Assembly: GCA_016714815.1 (NCBI GenBank)
Contig: JADKBZ010000007.1
Span: forward strand, 1 to 64,000
Direction: 5' to 3'
Length of the DNA stretch: 64,000 nucleotides
From: Holophagales bacterium
GTDB lineage: Bacteria > Acidobacteriota > Thermoanaerobaculia > UBA5066
Both the position numbers and the translations under genes were made by a program. The notes below the pieces were generated by a model. That model searched no databases. It was given only the letters and a program-made list of their open reading frames with translations, and was not told the DNA's origin. Each line of letters opens with the position of its first letter. Positions within the stretch are counted from its first letter, which is position 1. Positions 35,590 through 43,521 of this stretch are shown piece by piece.

Positions 35590-36128
35590 CTCTCCGGCCT
35601 CTCTTCGCGCATCGCGCCGGGAGAGCATCGACACGATCTCGTGCGGCGACGTCCCGGCGACGCGGAATCGCCGGTCGAACGACGCGAGCCCGGTCGCGAA
35701 ACCGGGCGCACCGAGCACGCCGTCGAGCGCCTTTCTCGGGGCGATCGAGAAGGCCGCTCCCTGGAGGCCGCGGATCCCGATGCTGCAGCAGGTGTGGAAG
35801 ACGAAGCGCCACGTGCCGGTCGTCTGACTGCTGTACCTCTCGCGCGAGACCCAGACCCGAGCCAGGCGACCCGCCCAGGCTCCGGTCATCGGTTGGGCCG
35901 TCGTCGTCCCGTCCAGCGCCGAGCTGAGGACGACGGATTCCGCGGCACCAAGGGTCAGCCCGAGAGTCCGCGCCGATTCGGCCCACCGAGGCCATCTCCT
36001 CGCTGCCGGCGCCAGACCAGCCAAAACCCAAAGCCGATCGCGAGCCCCGCGACGACGAGAGCGAGCACCGACAGCCCGAGGGTGAGAAGGAGGCCGGTCA
36101 GGGAATGCTGCTGCTGAAGCTCGGGCAT
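35590..36128 (-). pseudogene. Membrane-anchored protein of unknown function, frameshifted
   Basis: A start at 36128 gives MPELQQQHSLTGLLLTLGLS and a membrane segment ending WLVWRRQR. At about 36000 the sensible sequence moves to another frame: RWPRWAESARTLGLTLGAAE, then FVFHTCCSIGIRGLQGAAFS and APGFATGLASFDRRFRVAGT to SMLSR near 35625. A single-base change near 36000 would join them. The family is not recognised; the C-terminal half resembles DUF3137-like membrane proteins only loosely. The end is uncertain. Confidence 0.5.
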
Positions 36129-36259
36129 CCCGGACTCATAGACAGGGAGCGCCCGACCGGCGGGAGCCCGAGTCGAGGAGCAGCCGCGCGCACACCCGCC
36201 GGGGGCCGCGCGGGGATAATGGGGTTCGGGCAAGCCCCGGTTCTCGAGGAGGAATCGCC

Positions 36260-37369
36260 TTGGGTTACGCGACACGTGAGGTCGTCAATCTCGAAACGAC
36301 CACGGTCCTGTACAAGGAGCTCTTCGAAGTCAGGACGCGGGACGACGTCCGACTCATCGTCACCCGCAAGAGGCCGGTCGAGCGCGCCCGGGACCGGACC
36401 CCGGTCCTCCTCGTCCACGGACTCGGCCAGAACCGGTTCACGTGGGACCTGAGCCGAAGGTCGATGATGAACTACCTGGTCTCCGAGGGGTTCGAGGTCT
36501 ACAACGTCGAGCTCCGGGGACACGGCCTGAGCCGCGCGAACGGCTCGCCCTACCCGAAGGAGTTCGACGACTACGTCGACTCCGACCTGCCGGCGCTGAT
36601 CGACTTCGTCCGGCGGTTGTCCCGGTGCGAAAGGGTCTTCCTCGTCGGCCACTCGCTCGGCGCGACCATCTTCTACGCGGCTGCGCCCGAGCAGCAGCCG
36701 AACATAAGAGGGCTCGTGTCGATCGCCGGTCCCTGCCACCTCGGCCGGGGCGTGCCGCTCCTCCAGGGCCTGGCGAAGGTCCTGGGGCTCCTGCAGAGGG
36801 TCCGGGCGGAGGCGCTGCTGCCCGACTACTTCCTCGTCGACCTGATCGGGGTCCTGGCCTCGCCGGCGATCCACCTGATCGACCACCCCTGGAACAGGGT
36901 GCTCGACCACATCTGGCTCCCCGGCTCGATCGAGCGCGACATCCTCCTCGAGCGCGTCGGCCGGGGCTTCGACCGCACCGGCACCGCCGTGATCGGGATC
37001 ATGGTCCGCTGGGCCAACTCCGGCGAGTTCCACGACGCCAACCGGGAGCGCGACTTCGAGGAGCAGCTGAAGGAGGTCGACGTTCCGGCGCTCTTCGTCA
37101 CGGGCGACCGGGACACCGCGGTGCCGTGGCCGTCGGTGGAAGAGGCGTTCCGGAACCTGCGGGGCCCCGACAAAACGAGGCGCGAGTTCGGCATGGAGAA
37201 GGACGGCGCCCACTTCGGCCACTGCGACCTGATCTGCGGCCGGGAGGCGCCGCGGGTGGTCTGGCCTGTCATCGGCGAGTGGCTGAAAGAGCGGGACGTC
37301 CCCGACCGTGCCCGAAAGCCCTCGCCGAAGCGGGCGAAGGAGGCCCCTCCGCGAGGGCCTGGCCGCTGA
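36260..37369 (+). CDS. Alpha/beta hydrolase
   Basis: 369 residues from a TTG start with GAGGAGGAAT upstream. RTPVLLVHGLGQNRFTWDLS holds the oxyanion-hole region, FLVGHSLGATIFY the nucleophile Ser, FVTGDRDTAVPW the Asp, and KDGAHFGHCDL the His. The cap and the VYNVELRGHGLS part resemble lipase/PHA-depolymerase-like hydrolases and PhaC-like proteins. A basic Pro-rich tail of about 25 residues (ARKPSPKRAKEAPPRG) extends past the fold. Substrate unknown. Confidence 0.85.
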   Translation: MGYATREVVNLETTTVLYKELFEVRTRDDVRLIVTRKRPVERARDRTPVLLVHGLGQNRFTWDLSRRSMMNYLVSEGFEVYNVELRGHGLSRANGSPYPKEFDDYVDSDLPALIDFVRRLSRCERVFLVGHSLGATIFYAAAPEQQPNIRGLVSIAGPCHLGRGVPLLQGLAKVLGLLQRVRAEALLPDYFLVDLIGVLASPAIHLIDHPWNRVLDHIWLPGSIERDILLERVGRGFDRTGTAVIGIMVRWANSGEFHDANRERDFEEQLKEVDVPALFVTGDRDTAVPWPSVEEAFRNLRGPDKTRREFGMEKDGAHFGHCDLICGREAPRVVWPVIGEWLKERDVPDRARKPSPKRAKEAPPRGPGR

Positions 37370-37552
37370 GCGGAAGAGGCGGGGATGCCGGATGCGGGTC
37401 TCCGAACGACCGGACGTTGGCGCCACCCCCGTGCGAACGCCCTTCTCCTCGCCGGAAACTCCCCGGCAGCCCCGGCGCGGGAACAAAGTGGCTCCCAGGC
37501 GCGTTCCAGCGGCGTCACCGCCCCGTTCGGACGCGGGCGGCCAGGAGGCCCC

Positions 37553-38203
37553 ATGGATCCCTCTCGTCTCGTCCTCGGCATCGCCCGCGCCGCCCTCGGA
37601 GGGGGGAAGAAGAAGGCCGGGAAGGCCCGCGGCATCCTCTCTTCTTCGGGCCTGCTGACGCCGGCCAGCCTTCTCGGCGCCGCGGGAGTCGCCTGGGGCG
37701 TCTGGGAGACGCTCCAGGCGAAGGGGGGCGGAACGGGGGGCGTCTCTCCCGTCCCTCCGCCCCCGGCGACGTTTCCGCCTCCGCCGGCACCTGCGCTCGC
37801 GGTCCCCGCCCGCGCGTCCGCCGTGGCGGAGGCGCCGTTCCCCACGGAGGCGCTCCGGCTCGTGAGGCTCGCGCTTTCCGCGGCCAGGGCCGACGGCGTC
37901 CTCTCGGACGGGGAACGCGAAGCGCTCCTCGCCGTCGCCCGCGCCGAGGGGGCCGAGGACGCGGTCGCGGCGGAGATCGCGCGGCCGACGCCTCTCGCCG
38001 AGATCCTCCGCGACGCCCCCCCGTCGAGCCAGGAAGAGCTCTACGTCCTCGCCTTCACGGTCGTGCGTGCCGACGAGGGGGTCTCCGGCTCCGAGAGGGT
38101 CTACCTGGCGCACCTGGCGAGCCGCCTCGCTCTCACGCCCGACCGGACGGCCGTGCTCGAGGCGCGGACCGCGGCGGCGATCGAAGCCGCTCCGGTCTCC
38201 TGA
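37553..38203 (+). CDS. TerB-like/DUF533 family protein
   Basis: 216 residues; ATG 37553 is chosen over an earlier in-frame ATG because AGGAGG lies six bases upstream. The N-terminal part has a Gly/Lys-rich linker and a hydrophobic stretch (GLLTPASLLGAAGVAWGVWE), then a Pro-rich spacer, then an all-helical TerB-like domain (ALRLVRLALSAARADGVLSD, ERVYLAHLASRLALTPDRTA). The helical domain's acidic DGVLSDGE region is typical of metal-binding TerB folds. Role unknown. It is followed 14 bases on by the AIM24-like gene. Confidence 0.78.
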   Translation: MDPSRLVLGIARAALGGGKKKAGKARGILSSSGLLTPASLLGAAGVAWGVWETLQAKGGGTGGVSPVPPPPATFPPPPAPALAVPARASAVAEAPFPTEALRLVRLALSAARADGVLSDGEREALLAVARAEGAEDAVAAEIARPTPLAEILRDAPPSSQEELYVLAFTVVRADEGVSGSERVYLAHLASRLALTPDRTAVLEARTAAAIEAAPVS

Positions 38204-38217
38204 AAGGAAGCGGAACG

Positions 38218-39234
38218 ATGTCTGACGCCCTCTGGCATCTCCTCATCGGCGGCCACTCGGTGGGCCCCCTCACGGCGGACGAGGTCCGCACGAGCCTCGC
38301 CAGCGGCAGCGCCGACCGCGCAACGCTCGCGTTCGGGCCGGGCCTCGCCGGCTGGACGCCGCTCGGCGGCATTACCGAGCTCGCCGGGCCGTCCGCCCCG
38401 GCCGCGCCGCCGCTCCCTCCGCCCCCTCCGCGACGGGCGCACGAGATCGACTTCGAGGTCCACGGCTCGGAGATGCAGTTCGTCGAGGTGACGCTCGACC
38501 CGGGCGAGGCGGTCGTCGCCGAGGCGGGGTCGATGATGTTCATGACCTCGGGGATCGCGATGGAGACGGCCTTCGGCGACGGCTCCTCCGCTGCGCCGTC
38601 GGGCGGGTCGAAGCTGATGGGGGCGCTCCTCGGCGCCGGAAAGCGGCTCCTGACGGGCGAGAGCCTCTTCATGACCGTCTTCACGAACGCCGGCCGCGGC
38701 CGCGAGAGGGTCGCCTTCGCGGCCCCCTACGCCGGGAAGATCCTCCCGATGGACCTCGCCAGGCTCGGCGGCGAGCTCGTCTGCCAGAAGGACTCCTTCC
38801 TCTGCGCGGCCCGCGGCGTGTCGGTCGGGATCGCGTTCCAGAAGCGGCTCGGCGTCGGTCTCTTCGGTGGAGAGGGGTTCGTCATGCAGCGCCTCACGGG
38901 CGACGGCCTCTGCTTCGTCCACGCGGGCGGGACGATCCACCCGGTCGACCTCGCCGCCGGGGAGACGCTCCGCGTCGACACGGGCTGCCTCGTCGCGCTC
39001 TCGCCGTCCGTCTCCTACGACATCCAGTTCGTCGGGAACGTGAAGACGGCGCTCTTCGGCGGGGAAGGGGTCTTCTTCGCGTCGCTGACCGGGCCCGGGA
39101 AGGTCTGGCTCCAGTCGCTCCCGCTCTCGCGCCTCGCCGACCGGATCGTCTCCGCCGCGTCGCGCACGGGCCGTTCGGAGGAGGGGTCGGTGCTCGACGG
39201 CGTCGGCCTCGGCCGTCTCTTCACCGGGGGCTGA
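38218..39234 (+). CDS. GYF_2-AIM24 (TIGR00266/DUF124) family protein
   Basis: 338 residues. Residues 1-60 look like a GYF_2 domain (ALWHLLIGGHSVGPLTADEV, GWTPLG). After a Pro run, an AIM24 domain: FEVHGSEMQFVEVTLDPGEA, VVAEAGSMMFMTSGI, LTGESLFMTVFTNAG, LLCAARGVSV-like strands and LFGGEGVFFASLTGPGKVWL. AIM24 folds form a beta-roll; bacterial function is not settled. Runs with the TerB-like gene upstream. Confidence 0.85.
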   Translation: MSDALWHLLIGGHSVGPLTADEVRTSLASGSADRATLAFGPGLAGWTPLGGITELAGPSAPAAPPLPPPPPRRAHEIDFEVHGSEMQFVEVTLDPGEAVVAEAGSMMFMTSGIAMETAFGDGSSAAPSGGSKLMGALLGAGKRLLTGESLFMTVFTNAGRGRERVAFAAPYAGKILPMDLARLGGELVCQKDSFLCAARGVSVGIAFQKRLGVGLFGGEGFVMQRLTGDGLCFVHAGGTIHPVDLAAGETLRVDTGCLVALSPSVSYDIQFVGNVKTALFGGEGVFFASLTGPGKVWLQSLPLSRLADRIVSAASRTGRSEEGSVLDGVGLGRLFTGG

Positions 39235-39240
39235 CCGGTC

Positions 39241-40332
39241 GTGCCTCCGGCCGCCTCTCGCCGGCTTCGCCGGACTCTCGGGGTCCTCCTCGGGGCCGTC
39301 TCCCTCCTCGCGGCGGCGGTCGTGACGACGGGCTGCGTCCTCTCGGCGCCGCGCTACGAGGGGCCCCCGACGGCGTACTTCGACGGGAAGCGGTTCCGCA
39401 ACGAAGTCCCGGACGAGCACGGCTTCGGCACCTTCCTGAAGTGGATCACGAACCGCGACCGCGGTCCGTGGCCCGAGGAGAAGCTCGCCGTCTCCCCCGC
39501 CCCGCCTCCGCCCCCGCGCGTCGACGGGGGCGCGCTCAGCGTCACGTTCGTGAACCACTCCACCGTCCTCGTCCAGGTCGACGGGCTGAACCTCCTCACC
39601 GACCCGGTCTGGTCGGACCGCGTCGGGCCGGCCTCGTGGCTCGGCGTGAAGCGCCTCCAGGAGCCGGGGCTGCGCTTCGAGGACCTCCCGCCGATCGACG
39701 CCGTCCTCCTCTCGCACAATCACTACGACCACCTCGACCTCCCGACGCTCCGGCGGATCGAGGAGCGCTTCAGGGCCCCCGTGATCACGGGGCTCGGGAA
39801 CGCCGAGTACCTGCGGCGGAAGGGGATCCCCGGCGGCGTCGACCTCGGGTGGTGGGAGAACCACGTCCTGGCCCCGGGCGTCCGCGTGACCGCCGTTCCG
39901 GCCGCGCACTTCTCGGGGCGCGGCCTCTTCGACCGTGACCGGACGCTCTGGTGCGGCTTCGTCGTCGATGGGCCTTCGGGACGCGTCTACTTCGCGGGCG
40001 ACACCGGCTGGGGCCCGCACTTCGACGAGGTTCGGAGACGCTTCGGGCCGATGCGCCTCGCCCTCCTCCCGATCGGGGCCTACCGTCCCCGCTGGTTCAT
40101 GAAGCCGGTCCACGTCGACCCGTCCGAGGCCGTCGCCGCCGCCCGGGTCCTCGAGGCGGAAACGAGCGTCGGCATCCACTTCGGGACCTTCCCCCAGGCC
40201 GACGACGGGATCGACGAGCCGGCCGCGGACGTTGCCGCCGCGCTCGCCCGTCTCCGCGACGAGGGAGTCCCGCCGCCGCGCTTCGTCGTCCCGGCGAACG
40301 GCCAGTCGCTCGAGGCGCCGGCCGCGCCGTAG
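39241..40332 (+). CDS. MBL-fold metallohydrolase, NAPE-PLD-like, lipoprotein
   Basis: 363 residues, GTG start six bases after the previous stop. Lipobox AAVVTTGC. Metallo-beta-lactamase fold: VTFVNHSTVLVQVDGLNLLT, SHNHYDHLD (metal site HxHxDH), FAGDTGWG, and HVDPSEAVAAARVL with VGIHFGTFP. This matches the NAPE-phospholipase D/UlaG-like group, which acts on phosphodiesters or lactones. Anchored outside the cytoplasm if the lipobox is used. Last of the + strand run that starts at 37553. Confidence 0.85.
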   Translation: MPPAASRRLRRTLGVLLGAVSLLAAAVVTTGCVLSAPRYEGPPTAYFDGKRFRNEVPDEHGFGTFLKWITNRDRGPWPEEKLAVSPAPPPPPRVDGGALSVTFVNHSTVLVQVDGLNLLTDPVWSDRVGPASWLGVKRLQEPGLRFEDLPPIDAVLLSHNHYDHLDLPTLRRIEERFRAPVITGLGNAEYLRRKGIPGGVDLGWWENHVLAPGVRVTAVPAAHFSGRGLFDRDRTLWCGFVVDGPSGRVYFAGDTGWGPHFDEVRRRFGPMRLALLPIGAYRPRWFMKPVHVDPSEAVAAARVLEAETSVGIHFGTFPQADDGIDEPAADVAAALARLRDEGVPPPRFVVPANGQSLEAPAAP

Positions 40333-40357
40333 GCTCCGCGCGCCCGGCGCCTGCTCG

Positions 40358-41164
40358 CTACGGCTTCGTCCGCCCGCGCGAGAACGTCCAGTCGACCTGC
40401 ACGATTCCACCCTGAACGGCGACCTCGCGCTTCCCGTCGCCAATGGGCCCCTCGAGAGTGAAGTCCATCGTGGCCATCGGCGCGGCGGAAGCCTTGACGA
40501 GCTTCGCGGGATAGCCGGGAGCGGCCTCCTGCTGGAAGCCGTCGGTGCTGGGTGCAATGAACAGGTACCGGGTACGTGCCCGGTTCAGGTCCGTTTCGAC
40601 CGTGAGGGGCGTGTCGCCCGTCTTCAGCGGTCGCGTGCCGGTCGTCCGCACGACCGGTTCCGGGCCGGCGATCGTCGGATCGTTGAAATGGTAGGTATCG
40701 TCGATCTTCAGGCTCCCGGTGCAGTCTTCGTTCCACCAGGGCTGGTACGAACCGGTCGCGGCCATCGGATCGCCGTTCGGATTGTCGAAGGCCGCGAAGT
40801 AGGAGGCCGGGGCTTCGGCGCTGGACGTCACGGGGCACACGAGCTGCGCCGTGCGCTTGTAGACCGTCGTGGTCTGGCCCTCGGCGGGCACGCCCGTGAC
40901 GATCGTCGCCGACCACCTGATCGAGATCGCGAGGGTCCCCTCGACACCGGAGGGCTCCGCAAGCAGGCCCCCGCCCGGCTTTTGGGCCGGGCCGGCGTTG
41001 GATGGCGCCTGTGCGCCCTTCGACGCCGCACCTCCAACCTGGGCCGCAGCCGGTTCACCGGTGTCAGAGGGAGGCTGCTGTTCGCCTGATGCCGGCGGCT
41101 TGACGCACGCTGCAAAGAGCGCCACGAGCAACGACACGAGACCCGTCATGAATTTCATGCGCAT
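40358..41164 (-). CDS. Lipoprotein of unknown function
   Basis: 268 residues. Signal and lipobox (SLLVALFAAC), a low-complexity Pro/Gly/Ala linker to about residue 65, then a beta-rich domain (LAISIRWSATIVTGVP, TAQLVCPVTSSAEAPASYF, WWNEDCTGSLKIDDTYHF, FSRGRTKP at the end). Two Cys (VCPV, EDCT) may be paired. No family recognised. It converges on the MBL-fold gene with about 25 bases between stops. Confidence 0.7.
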   Translation of the reverse strand: MRMKFMTGLVSLLVALFAACVKPPASGEQQPPSDTGEPAAAQVGGAASKGAQAPSNAGPAQKPGGGLLAEPSGVEGTLAISIRWSATIVTGVPAEGQTTTVYKRTAQLVCPVTSSAEAPASYFAAFDNPNGDPMAATGSYQPWWNEDCTGSLKIDDTYHFNDPTIAGPEPVVRTTGTRPLKTGDTPLTVETDLNRARTRYLFIAPSTDGFQQEAAPGYPAKLVKASAAPMATMDFTLEGPIGDGKREVAVQGGIVQVDWTFSRGRTKP

Positions 41165-41264
41165 TCGCCACCCCTACTTCCAGTCCGACCGGCTTTCAAC
41201 CTGGGATTCAGATTCGCGAAGTCTGTTCTATCGACCGCCAGATGGGAAGAGCGGCCCTGTCCGG

Positions 41265-42380
41265 TCAGCGGTACCGCCGCATGAATCCACGATCGATCCG
41301 GTCCTTGAGAAGCCAGGCAAGCCGGGAGTGCCCGGCGAGGGCGTGCCACCGCCAGAGCGCCCGGCCGTCCGCGCTGTTCATAAGGGCGAGGTAGGTCTTC
41401 TGCGGGGCGTAGCGGCGGGGCGAGCCGCCGTCGAGCGCCGCCCGAAGGTTGTGGGCGAGCACCGGGGATTCCCTCACCGCGTAGACGCCCGCCTTCGCGA
41501 CGTCGGGGTACCCCGCGATCCCGATGCAATCGCCGGCGCCGAAGAGCGGGGAGCCGTCGACCGCCCGGAGCGTGTCGTCGACGAGGAGATAGCCGCCCGG
41601 ATCCTTCGGGACGTCGGAACGGGCGAGGAGCGCCGGCGGGGCCGCTCCCGCAAGCCAGACCGTCAGGCCTGACGGCTCAGAGGTCCCGTCGTCGAGCTCG
41701 ACGCGGTGGGGCTCGACCAGCGTGACCCTTCGCCCGGCCCGGACCCGGATATCGCGCCCGGCGAGCACGCGCTCGGCGAGGCTCCGGACGGTCGGCAAGA
41801 AACCCGGCAGCACTCTCGTCCCGGCCTCGACGACGGTCACCTTCGGGCGGCACGCGCGATCGCGACCGAGCCGTTCGAGCGCGAGCGCCACCTCGATACC
41901 GGCCGCTCCGCCTCCCACGACGACAATGACGACCTCCCGGCCCCGCGCCGTGGAGAGAAGCTCTTCGGCGCGCAGCCGCAGAGCCACGGCCCGGCTCATC
42001 GGACGAACGCTGGAGGCGTGCTCGCGGGCGCCGGGAATCCCGAGGCCTGCCGGCTCGGACCCGACGTCGACCGACAGCAGATCCCAGCCGATCCGCTCGC
42101 CGGCCACCTCCACCGTGCGCGCACCGGCGTCGATGCGCTCGGCCGGCGCCTGCACGAATCGCGCTCCCGCGCGCGCCGCGATCGCCCGGAGATCGAAGGC
42201 CAGGTCGGGCTCCTCGTACGTCCCCTGGAGGTAGCCCGGCACCATCCCCGAGTAGTGGTGCCGCTCGAAGGGCGAAACGAGGACGAGCTCGGCGCCGACG
42301 AGCGGGGCTCGCGCCGCCCGCGAAAGGACGTGGACGTGCGCGTGCCCGCCTCCGAGGAGGACCAGCCTTCGGGTCGTCAT
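41265..42380 (-). CDS. FAD-dependent NADH dehydrogenase-like protein (TIGR03169/SelD-associated type)
   Basis: 371 residues. Starts RRLVLLGGGHAHVHVLSRAA and HHYSGMVPGYLQGTY, the signature of the oxidoreductase domain that in many genomes is fused to, or next to, SelD. NAD-binding VVGGGAAGIEVALALERLG and second FAD site FGAGDCIGIAGYPDVAKAGV follow; the C-terminal YLALMNSADGRALW is also typical. Here it is separate; selD is about 19 kb away. It lies four bases after the TVP38-like gene, in one operon. Substrate not known; quinone or selenium chemistry are both possible. Confidence 0.82.
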   Translation of the reverse strand: MTTRRLVLLGGGHAHVHVLSRAARAPLVGAELVLVSPFERHHYSGMVPGYLQGTYEEPDLAFDLRAIAARAGARFVQAPAERIDAGARTVEVAGERIGWDLLSVDVGSEPAGLGIPGAREHASSVRPMSRAVALRLRAEELLSTARGREVVIVVVGGGAAGIEVALALERLGRDRACRPKVTVVEAGTRVLPGFLPTVRSLAERVLAGRDIRVRAGRRVTLVEPHRVELDDGTSEPSGLTVWLAGAAPPALLARSDVPKDPGGYLLVDDTLRAVDGSPLFGAGDCIGIAGYPDVAKAGVYAVRESPVLAHNLRAALDGGSPRRYAPQKTYLALMNSADGRALWRWHALAGHSRLAWLLKDRIDRGFMRRYR

Positions 42381-42384
42381 CTCG

Positions 42385-43155
42385 TCATGAACCCGATCCG
42401 CCTCCGGCTCCCGGAGCGATACCGGCGGCCCCCGCCTGGTCCTCGCCGGACTCGACTCCGGCGGCGCGAATCGCCTTCGCCGCGAAACGTGCGATGAAGG
42501 CCGTGGCGACGATGGCGGCGACGCCCAGGACGAGCCTGATCGCCTTCTGGACCGGATCGGCCCCGGTGGCCGCGTCTCCCAGCGCCGCTCCGAAGTAGAC
42601 GTAGGCGGCCGTGCCCGGGAGCATCGCGATCCAGCTGGCGAGAACGAACACCAGGGGCCTGACCGGCGTGAGACCGAAGAGGTAGTTCACGACGGTGAAG
42701 GGAAAGAGCGGCGAGAGGCGCACGAGCGCGACGATCTTCCCCCCCTCCTTCTCGATGGCCCGGTTCAGCCCCGCGAAGCGCGGGCTCGAAGCGGCCATCC
42801 GGCTCGCCCGCTCCCTGAGGACCGTTCGCGCCAGCAGGAAGGCGAGGGTCGCGCCGAGGGTCGAGGCGAGGGAGATGACGATCGTCCCCGTCACGAATCC
42901 GAAGACCGCGCCGCCCGCGAGCGTCATCACGGCGGCGGGCCCGCCCGGGACGAGCGAGACGCCGACGTAGGCCAGGGCGAAGGCGGCGACGCCGAGGCCC
43001 CCCTGCCCTGCGACCCAGGCCTTGAAGGCGTCGATCCACGCACTCACCGGAAGGAACCGGAAGAGGGCGAAGAGGCCGCCGATCACGACGAGCGCGACGA
43101 CGACCCGGAGGATCGTGGCACTTCGGCTCCCTGGGCTGTTCGCGGTCTCGGTCAC
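42385..43155 (-). CDS. TVP38/TMEM64 (SNARE-associated/DedA-like) membrane protein
   Basis: 256 residues from a GTG at 43155. Six or so membrane segments; the core LVPGGPAAVMTLAGGAVFGF and LVRLSPLFPFTVVNYLFGLT are the TVP38 landmarks, with GTAAYVYFGAALGD near the end. DedA-superfamily proteins are linked to lipid scrambling or transport. TVP38 genes often stand next to FAD/disulfide oxidoreductases, as here. A basic, Gly-rich C-terminal tail follows the last segment. Confidence 0.87.
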   Translation of the reverse strand: MTETANSPGSRSATILRVVVALVVIGGLFALFRFLPVSAWIDAFKAWVAGQGGLGVAAFALAYVGVSLVPGGPAAVMTLAGGAVFGFVTGTIVISLASTLGATLAFLLARTVLRERASRMAASSPRFAGLNRAIEKEGGKIVALVRLSPLFPFTVVNYLFGLTPVRPLVFVLASWIAMLPGTAAYVYFGAALGDAATGADPVQKAIRLVLGVAAIVATAFIARFAAKAIRAAGVESGEDQAGAAGIAPGAGGGSGS

Positions 43156-43521
43156 GGGATCACCATTGTCTTCGGTCCTCGCACCACAGTCGTCTCGACC
43201 TCGCTTGGATGCCGCTCTCGGGCCCGTGGTTTCGTGACGCCCGCAGCCGGCCCTCGACTCCGTCCCTCCAGCGGCGTTCCAAACCTGTTCCGTGGACGCA
43301 AACGAGGCCGACGGGCGGGCCTTCGTCGTCTTGCGGGGGGGGGCCTGCTCTCGTATCCTCGCTCTGGTCACGGGGTGCCCGATGCCGGCCAGGGAGGTGT
43401 CCCGATTGGTTAACATCGAGGTCGTCCAGTCGAGTCCGAAGGCCCCCATCTTCAGAACGCGCCTCGGTTGCCCGGACGGACGGAAGAGTCGTCGCGCGAC
43501 GGATCGGAACAGGAGAATCGC
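43156..43521. other. Divergent intergenic region
   Basis: About 370 bases between the TVP38 gene and the beta-propeller gene, holding both promoters. A less GC-rich spot, GATTGGTTAACATCG near 43404-43418, could be part of a -10 region. No gene or structured RNA recognised. Confidence 0.4.

Noticed and set aside
38101..40557. Long minus strand open frame of 818 codons
   Set aside because: Antisense to the AIM24-like and MBL-fold genes, which have signal, motifs and ribosome binding sites; the minus reading has none.
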